64,000 nucleotides of DNA from Pegoplata infirma (GCA_963921195.1 OY992539.1:157479307-157543306), one strand, 5' to 3'. Shown: positions 1-12,225, numbered from the stretch's first letter. Notes: generated by a model not told the origin, from the sequence alone. Numbers and translations are program-made.

Positions 1-3000
1 TTTGTCAAGATTGGTCTTTACACCCAGCAACAGCGGTTTTATGTTTCTTACCCAGAGTGGTCAGGATAAAATCCATAAAAGTGTTCCACAAAAAACTGAA
101 ACCAAATAAGTGTGGTACATTAAATTACTCGTAAGGGTCTCCTCTATAATTTCCCATTGTCACATTTTTGTCAAGATTGGTCCTTACCCACAGCAACAGT
201 GGTTTTATGTTTCTGACCAAGAGTTGTCAGGATAAAATCCATAAAAGTGTTCCACAAAAAACTGAAACCAAATAAGTGTGGTACACCAAATTACTCGTAA
301 GGGTCTCCGCTATGACTTTCCATTGTCACATTTTTGTCAAGATTGGTCTTTACACCCAGCAACAGCGGTTTTATGTTTCTGACCCAGAGTGGTCAGGATA
401 AAATCCATAAAAGTGTTCCACAAAAAACTGAAACCAAATAAGTGTGGTACACCGAATTACTCGTAAGGGTCTCCTCTATGATTTTCCATTGTCACATTTT
501 TGTCAAGATTGGTCTTTACACCCAGCAACAGCGGTTTTATGTTTCTTACCCAGAGTGGTCAGGATAAAATCCATAAAAGTGTTCCACAAAAAACTGAAAC
601 CAAATAAGTGTGGTACACCAAATTACTCGTAAGAGTCTCCTCTATGATTTCCCATTGTCACATTTTTGTCAAGATTGGTATTTACCCCTAGCAACAGCGG
701 TTTTATGTTTCTGACCCAGAGTGGTCAGGATAAAATCCATAAAAGTGTTCCACAAAAAACTGTAACCAAATAAGTGTGGTACACCAAATTACTCGTAAGG
801 GTCTCCTCTATGATTTTCCATTGTCACATTTTTGTCAAGATTGGTCTTTACACCCAGCAACAGCGGTTTTATGTTTCTTACCCAGAGTGGTCAGGATAAA
901 ATCCATAAAAGTGTTCCACAAAAAACTGAAACCAAATAAGTGTGGTACACCAAATTACTCGTAAGAGTCTCCTCTATGATTTCCCATTGTCACATTTTTG
1001 TCAAGATTGGTCTTTACCCCCAGCAACAGCGGTTTTATGTTTCTGACCAAGAGTGGTCAGGATAAAATCCATAAAAGTGTTCCACAAAAAACTGAAACCA
1101 AATAAGTGTGGTACACCAAATTACTCGTAAGGGTCTCCTCTATGATTTCCCATTGTCACATTTTTGTCAAGATTGGTCTTTACCCACAGCAACAGCGGTT
1201 TTATGTTTCTGACCAAGAGTGGTCAGGATAAAATCCATAAAAGTGTTCCACAAAAAACTGAAACCAAATAAGTGTGATACACCAAATTACTCGTAAGGGT
1301 CTCCTCTATGATTTTCCATTGTCACATTTTTGTCAAGATTGGTCTTTACACCCAGCAACAGCGGTTTTATGTTTCTTACCCAGAGTGGTCAGGATAAAAT
1401 CCATAAAAGTGTTCCACAAAAAACTGAAACCAAATAAGTGTGGTACACCAAATTACTCGTAAGAGTCTCCTCTATGATTTCCCATTGTCACATTTTTGCC
1501 AAGATTGGTCTTTACCCCCAGCAACAGCGGTTTTATGTTTCTGACCAAGAGTGGTCAGGACAAAATCCATAAAAGTGTTCCACAAAAAACTGAAACCAAA
1601 TAAGTGTGGTACACCAAATTACTCGTAAGAGTCTCCTCTATGATTTCCTATTGTCACATTTTTGTCAAGATTGGTCTTTACCCCCAGCAACAGCTGTTTT
1701 ATGTTTCTGACCAAGAGTGGTCAGGACAAAATCCATAAAAGTGTTCCACAAAAAACTGAAACCAAATAAGTGTGGTACACCAAATTACTCGTAAGAGTCT
1801 CCTCTATGATTTCCCATTGTCACATTTTTGTCAAGATTGGTCTTTACACCCAGCAACAGCGGTTTTATGTTTCTTACCCAGAGTGGTCAGGATAAAATCC
1901 ATAAAAGTGTTCCACAAAAAACTGAAACCAAATAAGTGTGGTACACCAAATTACTCGTAAGGGTCTCCTCTATAATTTCCCATTGTCACATTTTTGTCAA
2001 GATTGGTCCTTACCCACAGCAACAGCGGTTTTATGTTTCTGACCAAGAGTGGTCAGGATAAAATCCATAAAAGTGTTCCACAAAAAACTGAAACCAAATA
2101 AGTGTGGTACACCAAATTACTCGTAAGGGTCTCCTCTATGATTTTCCATTGTCACATTTTTGTCAAGATTGGTCTTTACACCCAGCAACAGCGGTTTTAT
2201 GTTTCTTACCCAGAGTGGTCAGGATAAAATCCATAAAAGTGTTCCACAAAAAACTGAAACCAAATAAGTGTGGTACACCAAATTACTCGTAAGAGTCTCC
2301 TCTATGATTTCCCATTGTCACATTTTTGTCAAGATTGGTCTTTACCCCCAGCAACAGCGGTTTTATGTTTCTGACCAAGAGTGGTCAGGATAAAATCCAT
2401 AAAAGTGTTCCACAAAAAACTGAAACCAAATAAGTGTGGTACACCAAATTACTCGTAAGGGTCTCCTCTATGATTTCCCATTGTCACATTTTTGTCAAGA
2501 TTGGTCTGTACCCACAGCAACAGCGGTTTTATGTTTCTGACCAAGACTGGTCAGGATAAAATCCATAAAAGTGTTCCACAAAAAACTGAAACCAAATAAG
2601 TGTGGTACACCAAATTACTCGTAAGGGTCTCCTCTATGATTTTCCATTGTTACATTTTTGTCAAGATTGGTCTTTACACCCAGCAACAGCGGTTTTATGT
2701 TTCTTACCCAGAGTGGTCAGGATAAAATCCATAAAAGTGTTCCACAAAAAACTGAAACCAAATAAGTGTGGTACACCAAATTACTCGTAAGAGTCTCCTC
2801 TATGATTTCCCATTGTCACATTTTTGTCAAGATTGGTCTTTACCCCCAGCAACAGCGGTTTTATGTTTCTGACCCAGAGTGGTCAGGACAAAATCCATAA
2901 AAGTGTTCCACAAAAAACTGAAACCAGATAAGTGTGGTACACCAAATTACTCGTAAGGGTCTCCTCTATGATTTCCCATTGTCACATTTTTGTCAAGATT

Positions 3001-3290
3001 GGTCTTTACCCCTAGCAACAGCGGTTTTATGTTTCTGACCAAGAGTGGTCAGGATAAAATCCATAAAAGTGTTCCACAAAAAACTGAAACCAGATAAGTG
3101 TGGTACACCAAATTACTCGTAAGAGTCTCCTCTATCATTTCCTATTGTTACTTTTTTGTCAAGATTGGTTCTTATTCCTAGTTATATCAGTTTTGTGGTA
3201 ATTATCTTGATTAATCAACATAACATCCACAAAAGTGTTCCACAAAAATCTGAAATCATAAATACATGCAAGCAGTAGTACAATATTTAC
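1..3290 (+). repeat. Satellite 1, 166-bp tandem array with higher-order structure
   Basis: About 20 head-to-tail monomers of 166 bp run in from the window edge. The last one or two (about 3150-3290) are strongly diverged, as expected at an array end. Monomers fall into types by a short variable block: an 'acaccc...cttaccc' type, a 'accccc...gaccaag' type and a 'acccacag...gaccaag' type. The first type recurs at 508, 840, 1340, 1840, 2172 and 2672, that is every 332 or 498 bp, so there are dimeric and trimeric higher-order units. Many monomers contain the 18-bp stem-loop CTGACCAAGAGTGGTCAG (for example 1043-1060). The 62-codon open frames in each 'cttaccc' monomer are by-products of the repeat, not genes. 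Confidence 0.95.
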
Positions 3291-3410
3291 AAAATGTGTC
3301 ACCCTGTGAATCAAAGAAAAAAAAAAAAAAAAGTTAGCGACATCGCTAATTTCACGGAGGTAAAAAATTTAGCGATATCGCTAACTTCACGGAGGTCATC
3401 TGAACTAGTT
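3291..3410 (+). other. Array-end module 1: A-tract plus tandem palindromes
   Basis: Directly after satellite 1 comes TGTGTCACCCTGT, an A-tract, then two tandem copies of a palindrome module. The first is imperfect (3332-3351). The second contains the perfect 16-bp palindrome TTAGCGATATCGCTAA (3369-3384). Each is followed by TTCACGGAGGT. The same module closes satellite 2 at 9298-9360. A hairpin followed about 20 bases later by CTAG then T (about 3405) resembles a Helitron-type 3' end. That resemblance is inference. Confidence 0.7.
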
Positions 3411-3433
3411 ATACACAAAAAAAAAACATAATA

Positions 3434-3930
3434 GGTGTGTTCCAGAACTTTCCGGGTAAAGTTCGGTAAAATGAGAGCAAATCAAAAAACCTCTCACGAT
3501 ACCACAAAAATACACAAAAGTACGGGAACGCTAAAAACCATATTTCAAGCCCAAAATAATAGAAAATGTAAACAAACCAATAACGCTAAAATATTTTCGT
3601 AAGAAAAATTACTTTAAACAAGAAAACAAATTGTAAAAGTTTATTTTAATAACAAATTATCTTTTTTTTATTGAAATAACACATTTCCTTGGTTTAGTTC
3701 TTTACTTTATTTAAATTTCCAATTTAGCTTCACAAAAAAAATCAGCTGTTTTTTCAACATCTGACTGTTACCATTTTACCCGAAAAAAAAGTGCGGGTAA
3801 GTTCGGTAAAATGAGAAACTAATTTATTCTCTCAAAAACTCTCTCATTTACCCAATTTTTGCGTACGGGAACGCTTTTCGGGCTGGTTTGGGTACCCGCG
3901 GGCACCCGCGGTAACGTTGTGGAACAGACC
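3434..3930. mobile_element. 497-bp MITE-like element with TIRs and TAATA duplication
   Basis: The ends are imperfect inverted repeats: GGTGTGTTCCAGAACTTT on the left against GGTCTGTTCCACAACGTT on the reversed right, 15 of 18 identical. TAATA stands immediately outside both ends (3429-3433 and 3931-3935), a likely 5-bp target duplication. Inside each end lies a subterminal 'gttcggtaaaatgaga' repeat. There is no coding capacity. The TIR does not match a superfamily I can name with confidence. Confidence 0.6.
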
Positions 3931-3973
3931 TAATATAGCATTGATCAAAAATCTGGCACTAACAAACAACATA

Positions 3974-4047
3974 CACGCAAAAAAAAGTTGTGTTAGAGTG
4001 AGCAAAAATCTTTAATAATTTAACCAAAAATATGCTAAAACTACAAC
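3974..4047 (+). mobile_element. Solo end of the CACGC-TIR element family
   Basis: A TA followed by CACGCAAAAAAAAGTTGTGT and about 55 further bases match the reversed right end of the complete elements at 9615-11841 and 13201-14502. Only one end is present, so this is a fragment next to the start of satellite 2. Confidence 0.6.
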
Positions 4048-4059
4048 CACTTGTAGCAA

Positions 4060-7000
4060 GTTAGTTTTTTAATGGAAATTCACAAATGGAACAGATGCGA
4101 GCTGATTCCATACAAGTGTGGTACATCAAATTCTTCATAGTAATGTCCTCTACGATATTCAATTATAAAAAGCTACACCGAACGACATTAAGGTGCTTTC
4201 CACAAGGGTTTTACCCACTGACCACTTTTGGCCAGAAAGTTTTTTAATGGAAATGGACAAATGGAACAGATGCGAGCTGATTCCATACAAGTGTGGTACA
4301 CCAAATTCTTCATAGTAATGTCCTCTACGATATTCAATTATAAAAAGCTACACCGATCGACACTAAGGTGCTTTTCACAAGGGTTTTACCCACTGACCAC
4401 TTTTGGCCAGATAATTTTTTAATGGAAATGTAAAAATTCACAAATGGAACAGATGCGAGCTGATTCCATACAAGTGTGATACACAAAATTCTTCGTAGTA
4501 ATGTTCTCTACGATATTCAATTATAAAAAGCTACCCCGAACGACATTAAGGTGCTTTCCACAAGGGTTTTACCCACTGACCACTTTTGGCCAGAAAGTTT
4601 TTTAATGGAAATGGACAAATGGAACAGATGCGAGCTGATTCCATACAAGTGTGGTACACCAAATTCTTCATAGTAATGTCCTCTACGATATTCAATTATA
4701 AAAAGCTACACCGAACGACACTAAGGTGCTTTCCACAAGGGTTTTACCCACTGACCACTTTTGGCCAGAAAGTTTTTTAATGGAAATGGACAAATGGAAC
4801 AGATGCGAGCTGATTCCATACAAGTGTGGTACACCAAATTCTTCATAGTAATGTCCTCTACGATATTTAATTATAAAAAGCTACACCGAACGACATTAAG
4901 GTGCTTTCCAGAAGGGTTTTACCCACTGACCACTTTTGGCCAGATAGTTTTTTAATGGAAATGGACAAATGGAACAGATGCGAGCTGATTTCATACATGT
5001 GTGATACACCAAAATCTTCGTAGTAATGTCCTCTACGATATTCAAGTATAAAAAGCTACACCGAACGACACTAAGGTGCTTTCCACAAGGGTTTTACCCA
5101 CTGACCACTTTTGGCCAGAAAGTTTTTTAATGGAAATGGACAAATGGAACAGATGCGAGCTGATTCCATACAAGTGTGATACACACATTTCTTCGTAGTA
5201 ATGTCCTCTACGATATTTAATTATAAAAACCTACACCGAACGACATTAAGGTGCTTTCCACAAGGGTTTTACCCACTGACCACTTTAGGCCATATAATTT
5301 TTTAATGGAAATGTAAAAATTCACAAATGGAACAGATGCGAGCTGATTCCATACAAGTGTGGTACACCAAATTCTTCGTAATTATGTCCTTTATGATATT
5401 TAAGCATAAAAAGCTACACCGAACGACACTAAAGTGCTTTTCACAAGGGTTTGACCCACTGACCACTTTTGGCCGGATAATTTTTTAATGGAAATGTAAA
5501 AATTCACAAATGGAACAGATGCGAGCTGATTCCATACAAGTGTGGTACACCAAATTCTTCGTAATTATGTCCTCTATGATATTTAAGCATAAAAAGCTAC
5601 ACCGAACGACATTAAGGTGCTTTTCACAAGGGTTTTACCCACTGACCACTTTTGGCCAGATAATTTTTTAATGGAAATGTAAAAATTCACAAATGGAACA
5701 GATGCGAGCTGATTCCATACAAGTGTGATACACACATTTCTTCGTAGTAATGTCCTCTACGATATTTAATTATAAAAACCTACACGGAACGACATTAAGG
5801 TGCTTTCCACAAGGGTTTTACCCACTGACCACTTTAGGCCATATAATTTTTTAATGGAAATGTAAAAATTCACAAATGGAACAGATGCGAGCTGATTCCA
5901 TACAAGTGTGGTACACCAAATTCTTCGTAATTATGTCCTTTATGATATTTAAGCATAAAAAGCTACACCGAACGACACTAAGGTGCTTTTCACAAGGGTT
6001 TGACCCACTGACCACTTTTGGCCAGATAATTTTAATGGAAATGTAAAAATTCACAAATGGAACAGATGCGAGCTGATTCCATACAAGAGTGGTACACCAA
6101 ATTCTTCGTAATTATGTCCTCTATGATATTTAAGCATAAAAAGCTACACCGAACGACATTAAAGTGCTTTCCACAAGGGTTTTACCCACTGACCACTTTA
6201 GGCCATATAATTTTTTAATGGAAATGTAAAAATTCACAAATGGAACAGATGCGAGCTGATTCCATACAAGTGTGATACACAAAATTCTTCGTAGTAATGT
6301 CCTCTACGATATTTAATTATAAAAAGCTACACCGAACAACATTAAGGTGCTTTTCACAAGGGTTTTACCCACTGACCACTTTTGGCCAGATAATTTTTTA
6401 ATGGAAATGTAAAAATTCACAAATGGAACAGATGCGAGCTGATTCCATAGAAGTGTGATACACAAAATTCTTCCTAGTAATGTCCTCTACGATATTTAAT
6501 TATAAAAAGCTACACCGAACGACACTAAGGTGCTTTTCACAAGGGTTTGACCCACTGAACACTTTTGGCCAGATAATTTTTTAATGGAAATGTAAAAATT
6601 CACAAATGGAACAGATGCGAGCTGATTCCATACAAGTGTGGTACACCAAATTCTTCGTAATTATGTCCTCTATGATATTTAAGCATAAAAAGCTACGCCG
6701 AACGACATTAAAGTGCTTTCCACAAGGGTTTTACCCACTGACCACTTTAGGCCATATAATTTTTTAATGGAAATGTAAAAATTCACAAATGGAACAGATG
6801 CGAGCTGATTCCATACAAGTGTGATACACAAAATTCTTCGTAGTAATGTCCTCTACGATATTTAATTATAAAAAGCTACACCGAACAACATTAAGGTGCT
6901 TTTCACAAGGGTTTTACCCACTGACCACTTTTGGCCAGATAATTTTTTAATGGAAATGTAAAAATTCACAAATGGAACAGATGCGAGCTGATTCCATAGA

Positions 7001-9180
7001 AGTGTGATACACAAAATTCTTCGTAGTAATGTCCTCTACGATATTTAATTATAAAAAGCTACACCGAACGACACTAAGGTGCTTTTCACAAGGGTTTTAC
7101 CCACTGACCACTTTTGGCCAGATAATTTTTTAAGGGAAATGTAAAAATTCACAAATGGAACAGATGCGAGCTGATTCCATAGAAGTGTGATACACAAAAT
7201 TCTTCGTAGTAATGTCCTCTACGATATTTAATTATAAAAAGCTACACCGAACAACATTAAGGTGCTTTCCACACAGGTTTTACCCACAGATCACTTTTGG
7301 CCAGATAGTTTTTTAATGGAAATGGACAAATGGAACAGATGCGAGCTGATTCCATACAAGTGTGATACACAAAATTCTTCGTAGTAATGTTCTCTACGAT
7401 ATTCAATTATAAAAAGCTACACCGAACGACACTAAGGTGCTTTCCACAAGGGTTTTACCCACTGACCACTTTTGGCCAGAAAGTTTTTTAATGGAAATGG
7501 ACAAATGGAACAGATGCGAGCTGATTCCATACAAGTGTGATACACACATTTCTTCGTAGTAATGTCCTCTACGATATTTAATTATAAAAACCTACACCGA
7601 ACGACATTAAGGTGCTTTCCACACAGGTTTTACCCACTGACCACTTTTGGCCAGATAGTTTTTTAATGGAAATGGACAAATGGAACAGATGCGAGCTGAT
7701 TCCATACATGTGTGATACACCAAAATTTTCGTAGTAATGTCCTCTATGATATTCAATTATAAAAAGCTACACCGAACGACATTAAGGTGCTTTCCACAAG
7801 GGTTTTACCCACTGACCACTTTTGGCAAGATAGTTTTTTAATGGAAATGGACAAATGGAACAGATGCGAGCTGATTCCATACAAGTGTGATACACAAAAT
7901 TCTTCGTAGTAATGTCCTCTACGATATTCAATTATAAAAAGCTACACCGAACGACACTAAGGTGCTTTCCACAAGGGTTTTACCCACTGACCACTTTTGG
8001 CCAGAAAGTTTTTTAATGGAAATGGACAAATGGAACAGATGCGAGCTGATTCCATACAAGTGTGATACACAAAATTCTTCGTAGTAATGTCCTCTACGAT
8101 ATTCAATTATAAAAAGCTACACCGAACGACACTAAGGTGCTTTCCACAAGGGTTTTACCCACTGACCACTTTTGGCCAGATAGTTTTTTAATGGAAATGG
8201 ACAAATGGAACAGATGCGAGCTGATTCCATACAAGTGTGATACACAAAATTCTTCGTAGTAATGTCCTCTACGATATTCAATTATAAAAAGCTACACCGA
8301 ACGACACTAAGGTGCTTTCCACAAGGGTTGTACCCACTGACCACTTTTGGCCAGAAAGTTTTTTAATGGAAATGGACAAATGGAACAGATGCGAGCTGAT
8401 TCCATACAAGTGTGATACACACATTTCTTCGTAGTAATGTCCTCTACGATATTTAATTATAAAAGCCTACACCGAACGACATTAAGGTGCTTTCCACAAG
8501 GGTTTTACCCACTGACCACTTTTGGCCAGATAGTTTTTTAATGGAAATGGACAAATGGAACAGATTCGAGCTGATTCCATGCAAGTGTGATACACAAAAT
8601 TCTTCGTAGTAATGTCCTCTACGATATTCAATTATAAAAAGCCACACCGAACGACACTAAGGTGCTTTCCACAAGGGTTTTACCCACTGACCACTTTTGG
8701 CCAGAAAGTTTTTTAATGGAAATGGACAAATGGAACAGATGCGAGCTGATTCCATACAAGTGTGGTACACCAAATTCTTCATAGTAATGTCATCTATGAT
8801 ATTCAATTATAAAAAGCTACACCGAATGACATTAAGGTGCTTTCCACACAGGTTTTACCCACTGACCACTTTTGGCCAGATAGTTTTTTAATGGAAATGG
8901 ACAAATGGAACAGATGCGAGCTGATTCCATACAAGTGTGATACACCAAATTCTTCGTAGTAATATCTACTATGATATTTAGGTGTAAAAAGCTACACCGA
9001 ACGACATAAAGGAGCTTCCCACAAGGGTTTTACCAACTGACCACTGGTGGCCAGATTCTTTTTGAAAGAAAATTGTCATTTAGGAGCTGATTCTACATAA
9101 GTGTGGTACACCAAATTCATCATTGTAATGTCCTCTAATTTATTCAGTTTCAAAAGGCTACACCGAACGACCAAGTGCCT
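4060..9180 (+). repeat. Satellite 2, 175/183-bp tandem array
   Basis: About 28 head-to-tail monomers. Two length classes differ by an 8-bp block: 'aatggacaaatgg' monomers of 175 bp and 'aatgtaaaaattcacaaatgg' monomers of about 183 bp. The long class is concentrated in the middle (about 5300-7140), with short monomers on both sides. Each monomer carries the stem-loop CTGACCACTTTTGGCCAG (for example 4218-4235) and the core GTGTGGTACACCAAATT, in the same order as in satellite 1. The final copies (about 9000-9180) are diverged. Open frames of 60-67 codons here are not genes. Confidence 0.95.
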
Positions 9181-9370
9181 CTTTAGAGGAGGATTACTGG
9201 TCACACCTCTTGAAATTCATTGGTTTGTTGCAAAATTGACCAATTCAAATTGAGAAGGGTTGATAAAAGTAGTAGTTGTTGCAAAATTTGTCATCTCTGT
9301 GTCACCCTGTTAACCAGAGAAAAAAAAAAAAGTTAGCGATATCGCTAACTTCACGGAGGTCTAATCTAGA
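9181..9370 (+). other. Array-end module 2: A-tract plus 20-bp palindrome
   Basis: After the last diverged satellite 2 copies comes TGTGTCACCCTGT (from about 9298), an A-tract, the perfect 20-bp palindrome AGTTAGCGATATCGCTAACT (9331-9350), then TCACGGAGGT and CTAATCTAG. This is the same module, in the same orientation, as the one closing satellite 1. Confidence 0.7.
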
Positions 9371-9486
9371 ACGGGTGTAAGGTTTTTTGCTTATTTATTA
9401 GGGTTGTAAAAGTACCGGGTATTTGGGTACTTGGTATCGAGTACCAACAAATTTTCCGCACTTTACCCACTACCAAAAAGTCCCTA

Positions 9487-9556
9487 CACGCAATAAAAAT
9501 CTGTGTCGGAGTGAGCAAAAATCTGGCATAATTTTACCAAAAATATGCTAAAACCA
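9487..9556 (+). mobile_element. Second solo end of the CACGC-TIR family
   Basis: TA followed by CACGCAATAAAAATCTGTGT and the 'gagtgagcaaaaatctggcataattttacc' type subterminal sequence. It ends at the junction with 'cacagactaatacagactcgac', which belongs to the host repeat seen again at 12604-12700 and 17510-17590. Confidence 0.55.
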
Positions 9557-9614
9557 CAGACTAATACAGACTCGACAAATATGACAGGTGTCAAAAAAGT
9601 ATTTTTTAACCGTA

Positions 9615-11841
9615 CACGCAAAAAAAAATCTGTGTAAGATTGAGCAATCCTACTTGGTAAAACTTTTTTCATACACTCAACCAAAAATCATTGTATTCCC
9701 AAAGAAAATCGTAGTAAATTCAACAGAAATCATTGTTGATTTTGACCCTACAAATATTTATGTTGATTTCAACATGAATTGTTGTCAGTTTTTGTAAAAG
9801 CTGATTAACTCGTATTTTTGTTGGTTCTATTCGTATTTTTGTTAATCATACTCGTTTTGTTTTGTATATTCATGGAATTTTATTTATTAAAGCGAAATTA
9901 TTATTTGTGTTGTAAATGTTATTTTATTTAATTGGATATTTTCACAATATTTTTTCGTGGTTTTCATTAACTCATTATTTTCACATAAACTTATTTTGTT
10001 TTTAGATGATATTTTTTTGTTTCCTTGGACTGTGATGTATTGCGCTGTTGTTTTGCTGTCGGCAATCATTTTACGTGATTAGCTTCTAGAGTTTTTAGAA
10101 AGATTCCAAATCACAAATTGCTAAAAAAAATAAAAATTGCTTTATTAATGAATTAAATAACAAATATATTTAATTACTCACCAAATATTTTCTAATAAAA
10201 AAGATTTTTTTTGAGAAACATCCCTTCTGTACAAGACAACAAAAATTTACAAATGGCGATCAGCAAAAACAGTGTTGCACATTTCATGTACTTATTTTTT
10301 ATAAAATTTTTTCCAACTATGTGTTTTTCAACTATTGAATTTTGTAATATCAACATTGATTTTTGTTAAATTCTGTAAAACTTCATCTACAATGTGTTTA
10401 CTAATTTTTCTACTAAGGTATTTCTATGAGTGTCCCAAAAAAATTTTTTTACCAAATTTTTGCTAATATTATGCTTGTCGATGTTAAAGTAACATAATTC
10501 ATTTTTTATGTAAAATAACCAAGTAGCTTGCTCAATAACGCAAATTACCTGCACAAAAATTTATCGAAAGAAAACAACAAAAAAACAAAACAAATACAGA
10601 CCGCCATTTTCATTTTGTATTTTTGTGTGCGTGCGTTGTTCGTTTATTTTTTGTGTTATAAAAACGTAAAAAGGAAATTGATATATAAAATAAAAATTAA
10701 TTAATACATAAATAAAAATAAATAATTAGTTTTCTAAAAGATAAATAAATGTAAGATAAAAGAATGTTAATGTTAATTTTGCTTTCATCACTTAAGTGTG
10801 CAATTACAATTCTGGCGTTGGCTTTGAATTTTGCTTGTTTCAATACATTTTGTGTGTAGAGCAAAATTCAAAGCCAACGCTGGCGTTTTTTGCTCTACAT
10901 ACCAAACGTATGGGAAAAAGCAAAATTCAAAGCCAACGCCAGAATTGTAATTGTACACTAAAACACCATTCAATAAGAAAAACCAATGGAGTCCCAGACG
11001 TATGTTTCGATGAATAACAAATGGAATGATAAAGTGAGTATACCCGCATTCCGAAGACACCAATAAGGTTTAATAGATTTTTAGTTAAAAATTAGTGTTT
11101 GGTAATAATTTTATATTTTTACAGGGTACTGCTTAATAAATTTTTGAAGCTATGGAGAATCCTTCACTACAATAAAGAGCGTGGACACCAATCCTGCCTT
11201 TAGTTATAAAATTAAAACCTAAAAACCCAAAGCCAAGGGAGTCCATACCTGTTTTGATGAGTTACAAATGGAATGACAAAGTAAGTGTTCCTCCTTACCA
11301 AGAGACCAATGGGGTTAACCAATTTTTTAAATTAAAAATTTATGTTTTGTAATAATTTTCTATTTTTACAGGATGCTTTTAAATAAATTCGTGAAGCTAT
11401 AGCGGATCCTTTACTTCAAGAAGAAGCGTAGGCAGCAGTCACTCGAGAAAATTGTACAAAAAGGGTCAGTTGGTCGGTGGTAAATTAAATCCTACACAAC
11501 ATTTATTATATTAATATGGATTTATTCTGTGAAAATTTTAAATTCAACAAATATACAAATTTTTACAAAAATTTATTGAAAATTTATTTTAGCATAAATG
11601 TGGTAATTTTTAGCATTATTTTTAGTCAGCTTTTCAAATAATTTTGGTATATTTCACCATATTTCTTTTGGTATATTTTACCAAGTTTTTGCTTAAATAG
11701 CGTTAGCATTTTCTTCAAAATTTTTTACATAAGTGTTTTGGCTAAATTACGAAAACTACTTCGTCGGTTGTAGTTTTAGCATATTTTTGGTAAAATTATG
11801 CCAGATTTTTGCTCACTCCGACACAAGTTTTTTTTTGCGTG
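9615..11841. mobile_element. CACGC-TIR DNA element, long copy, TA target
   Basis: The ends are inverted: CACGCAAAAAAAAATCTGTG on the left, and on the reversed right CACGCAAAAAAAAA followed by CTTGTGTCGGAGTGAGCAA. TA flanks both sides (9613-9614, 11842-11843). The insertion point is proven by an uninterrupted copy of the flanking repeat at about 17510-17580, in opposite orientation, where the two flanks meet at TTAACCATATGGTTAA. Compared with the copy at 13201-14502 it has 761 extra internal bases (about 9675-10435) and one nested MITE (10795-10958). There are no convincing open frames. It is non-autonomous, superfamily unassigned. Confidence 0.75.
10795..10958. mobile_element. 164-bp hairpin MITE nested in the CACGC element
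   Basis: About 40-bp TIRs start AGTGTGCAATTACAATTC on the left and GTGTACAATTACAATTC on the reversed right. An internal inverted copy of the 'ggcgttggctttgaattttgc' motif makes a three-armed fold. TA borders both sides (10793-10794, 10959-10960). The sister element at 13201-14502 has a single TA at the same place (13620-13621), so this is a filled/empty pair. TA target and TIR start suit a Tc1/mariner-type MITE. Confidence 0.85.
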
Positions 11842-11872
11842 TATGGTTAATGTTTTCAAATTGTTCTACGAA

Positions 11873-12225
11873 TTAGGTTAGAAAGAGAAAACTGATATAA
11901 CGCGCCATAAGAAAAATGGATGCCAGATCGGTTTTTGTTGTTTCACTCACTCCTAAGTCGTAGAAAGTGTTGCCATGTTAGCGTAAAACGGACTAAAAAC
12001 CGCTCTGTTTTCTCCTAAAATCGCTTAGTATTTCCCCATTTTTTCTCATAAAACTCTACTGTCGAGTCTGTTTATAGTCTGTGACAGCGGTTTTTAGTCT
12101 GTTTTACGATAACATGGCAACACTTTCTACGACTTAGGAGTGAGTGAGACAACAAAAACCGATCTGGCATCCATTTTTCTTATGGCGCGTTATATCAGTT
12201 GTCTCTTTCTAACCTAAGAGAATAA
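11873..12225. mobile_element. Inverted-repeat (fold-back) element, about 353 bp
   Basis: Left arm 11873-12008 ('taggttagaaagagaaaactg...') is the near-exact reverse complement of 12090-12225 ('...ctctttctaaccta'), with a short loop. A third copy of the arm lies at about 12418-12603 in the right-arm orientation, ending in the same CTAACCTA. No coding capacity. Confidence 0.75.

Noticed and set aside
444..2790. Six identical 62-codon frames in satellite 1
   Set aside because: They recur at exact multiples of 166 bp with the monomer and start and stop at monomer features. They are a by-product of the tandem repeat.
4228..8891. 64-67-codon frames in satellite 2 on both strands
   Set aside because: Same reason: monomer-phased, no domain, and lost in monomers with single-base changes.
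1..9180. CRISPR-like array
   Set aside because: Monomers are 166-183 bp with no unique spacers, in a eukaryotic repeat setting.
10788..11063. 91- and 73-codon frames around 10.8-11.1 kb
   Set aside because: They are the inverted-repeat MITE read in both directions plus flanking element sequence.
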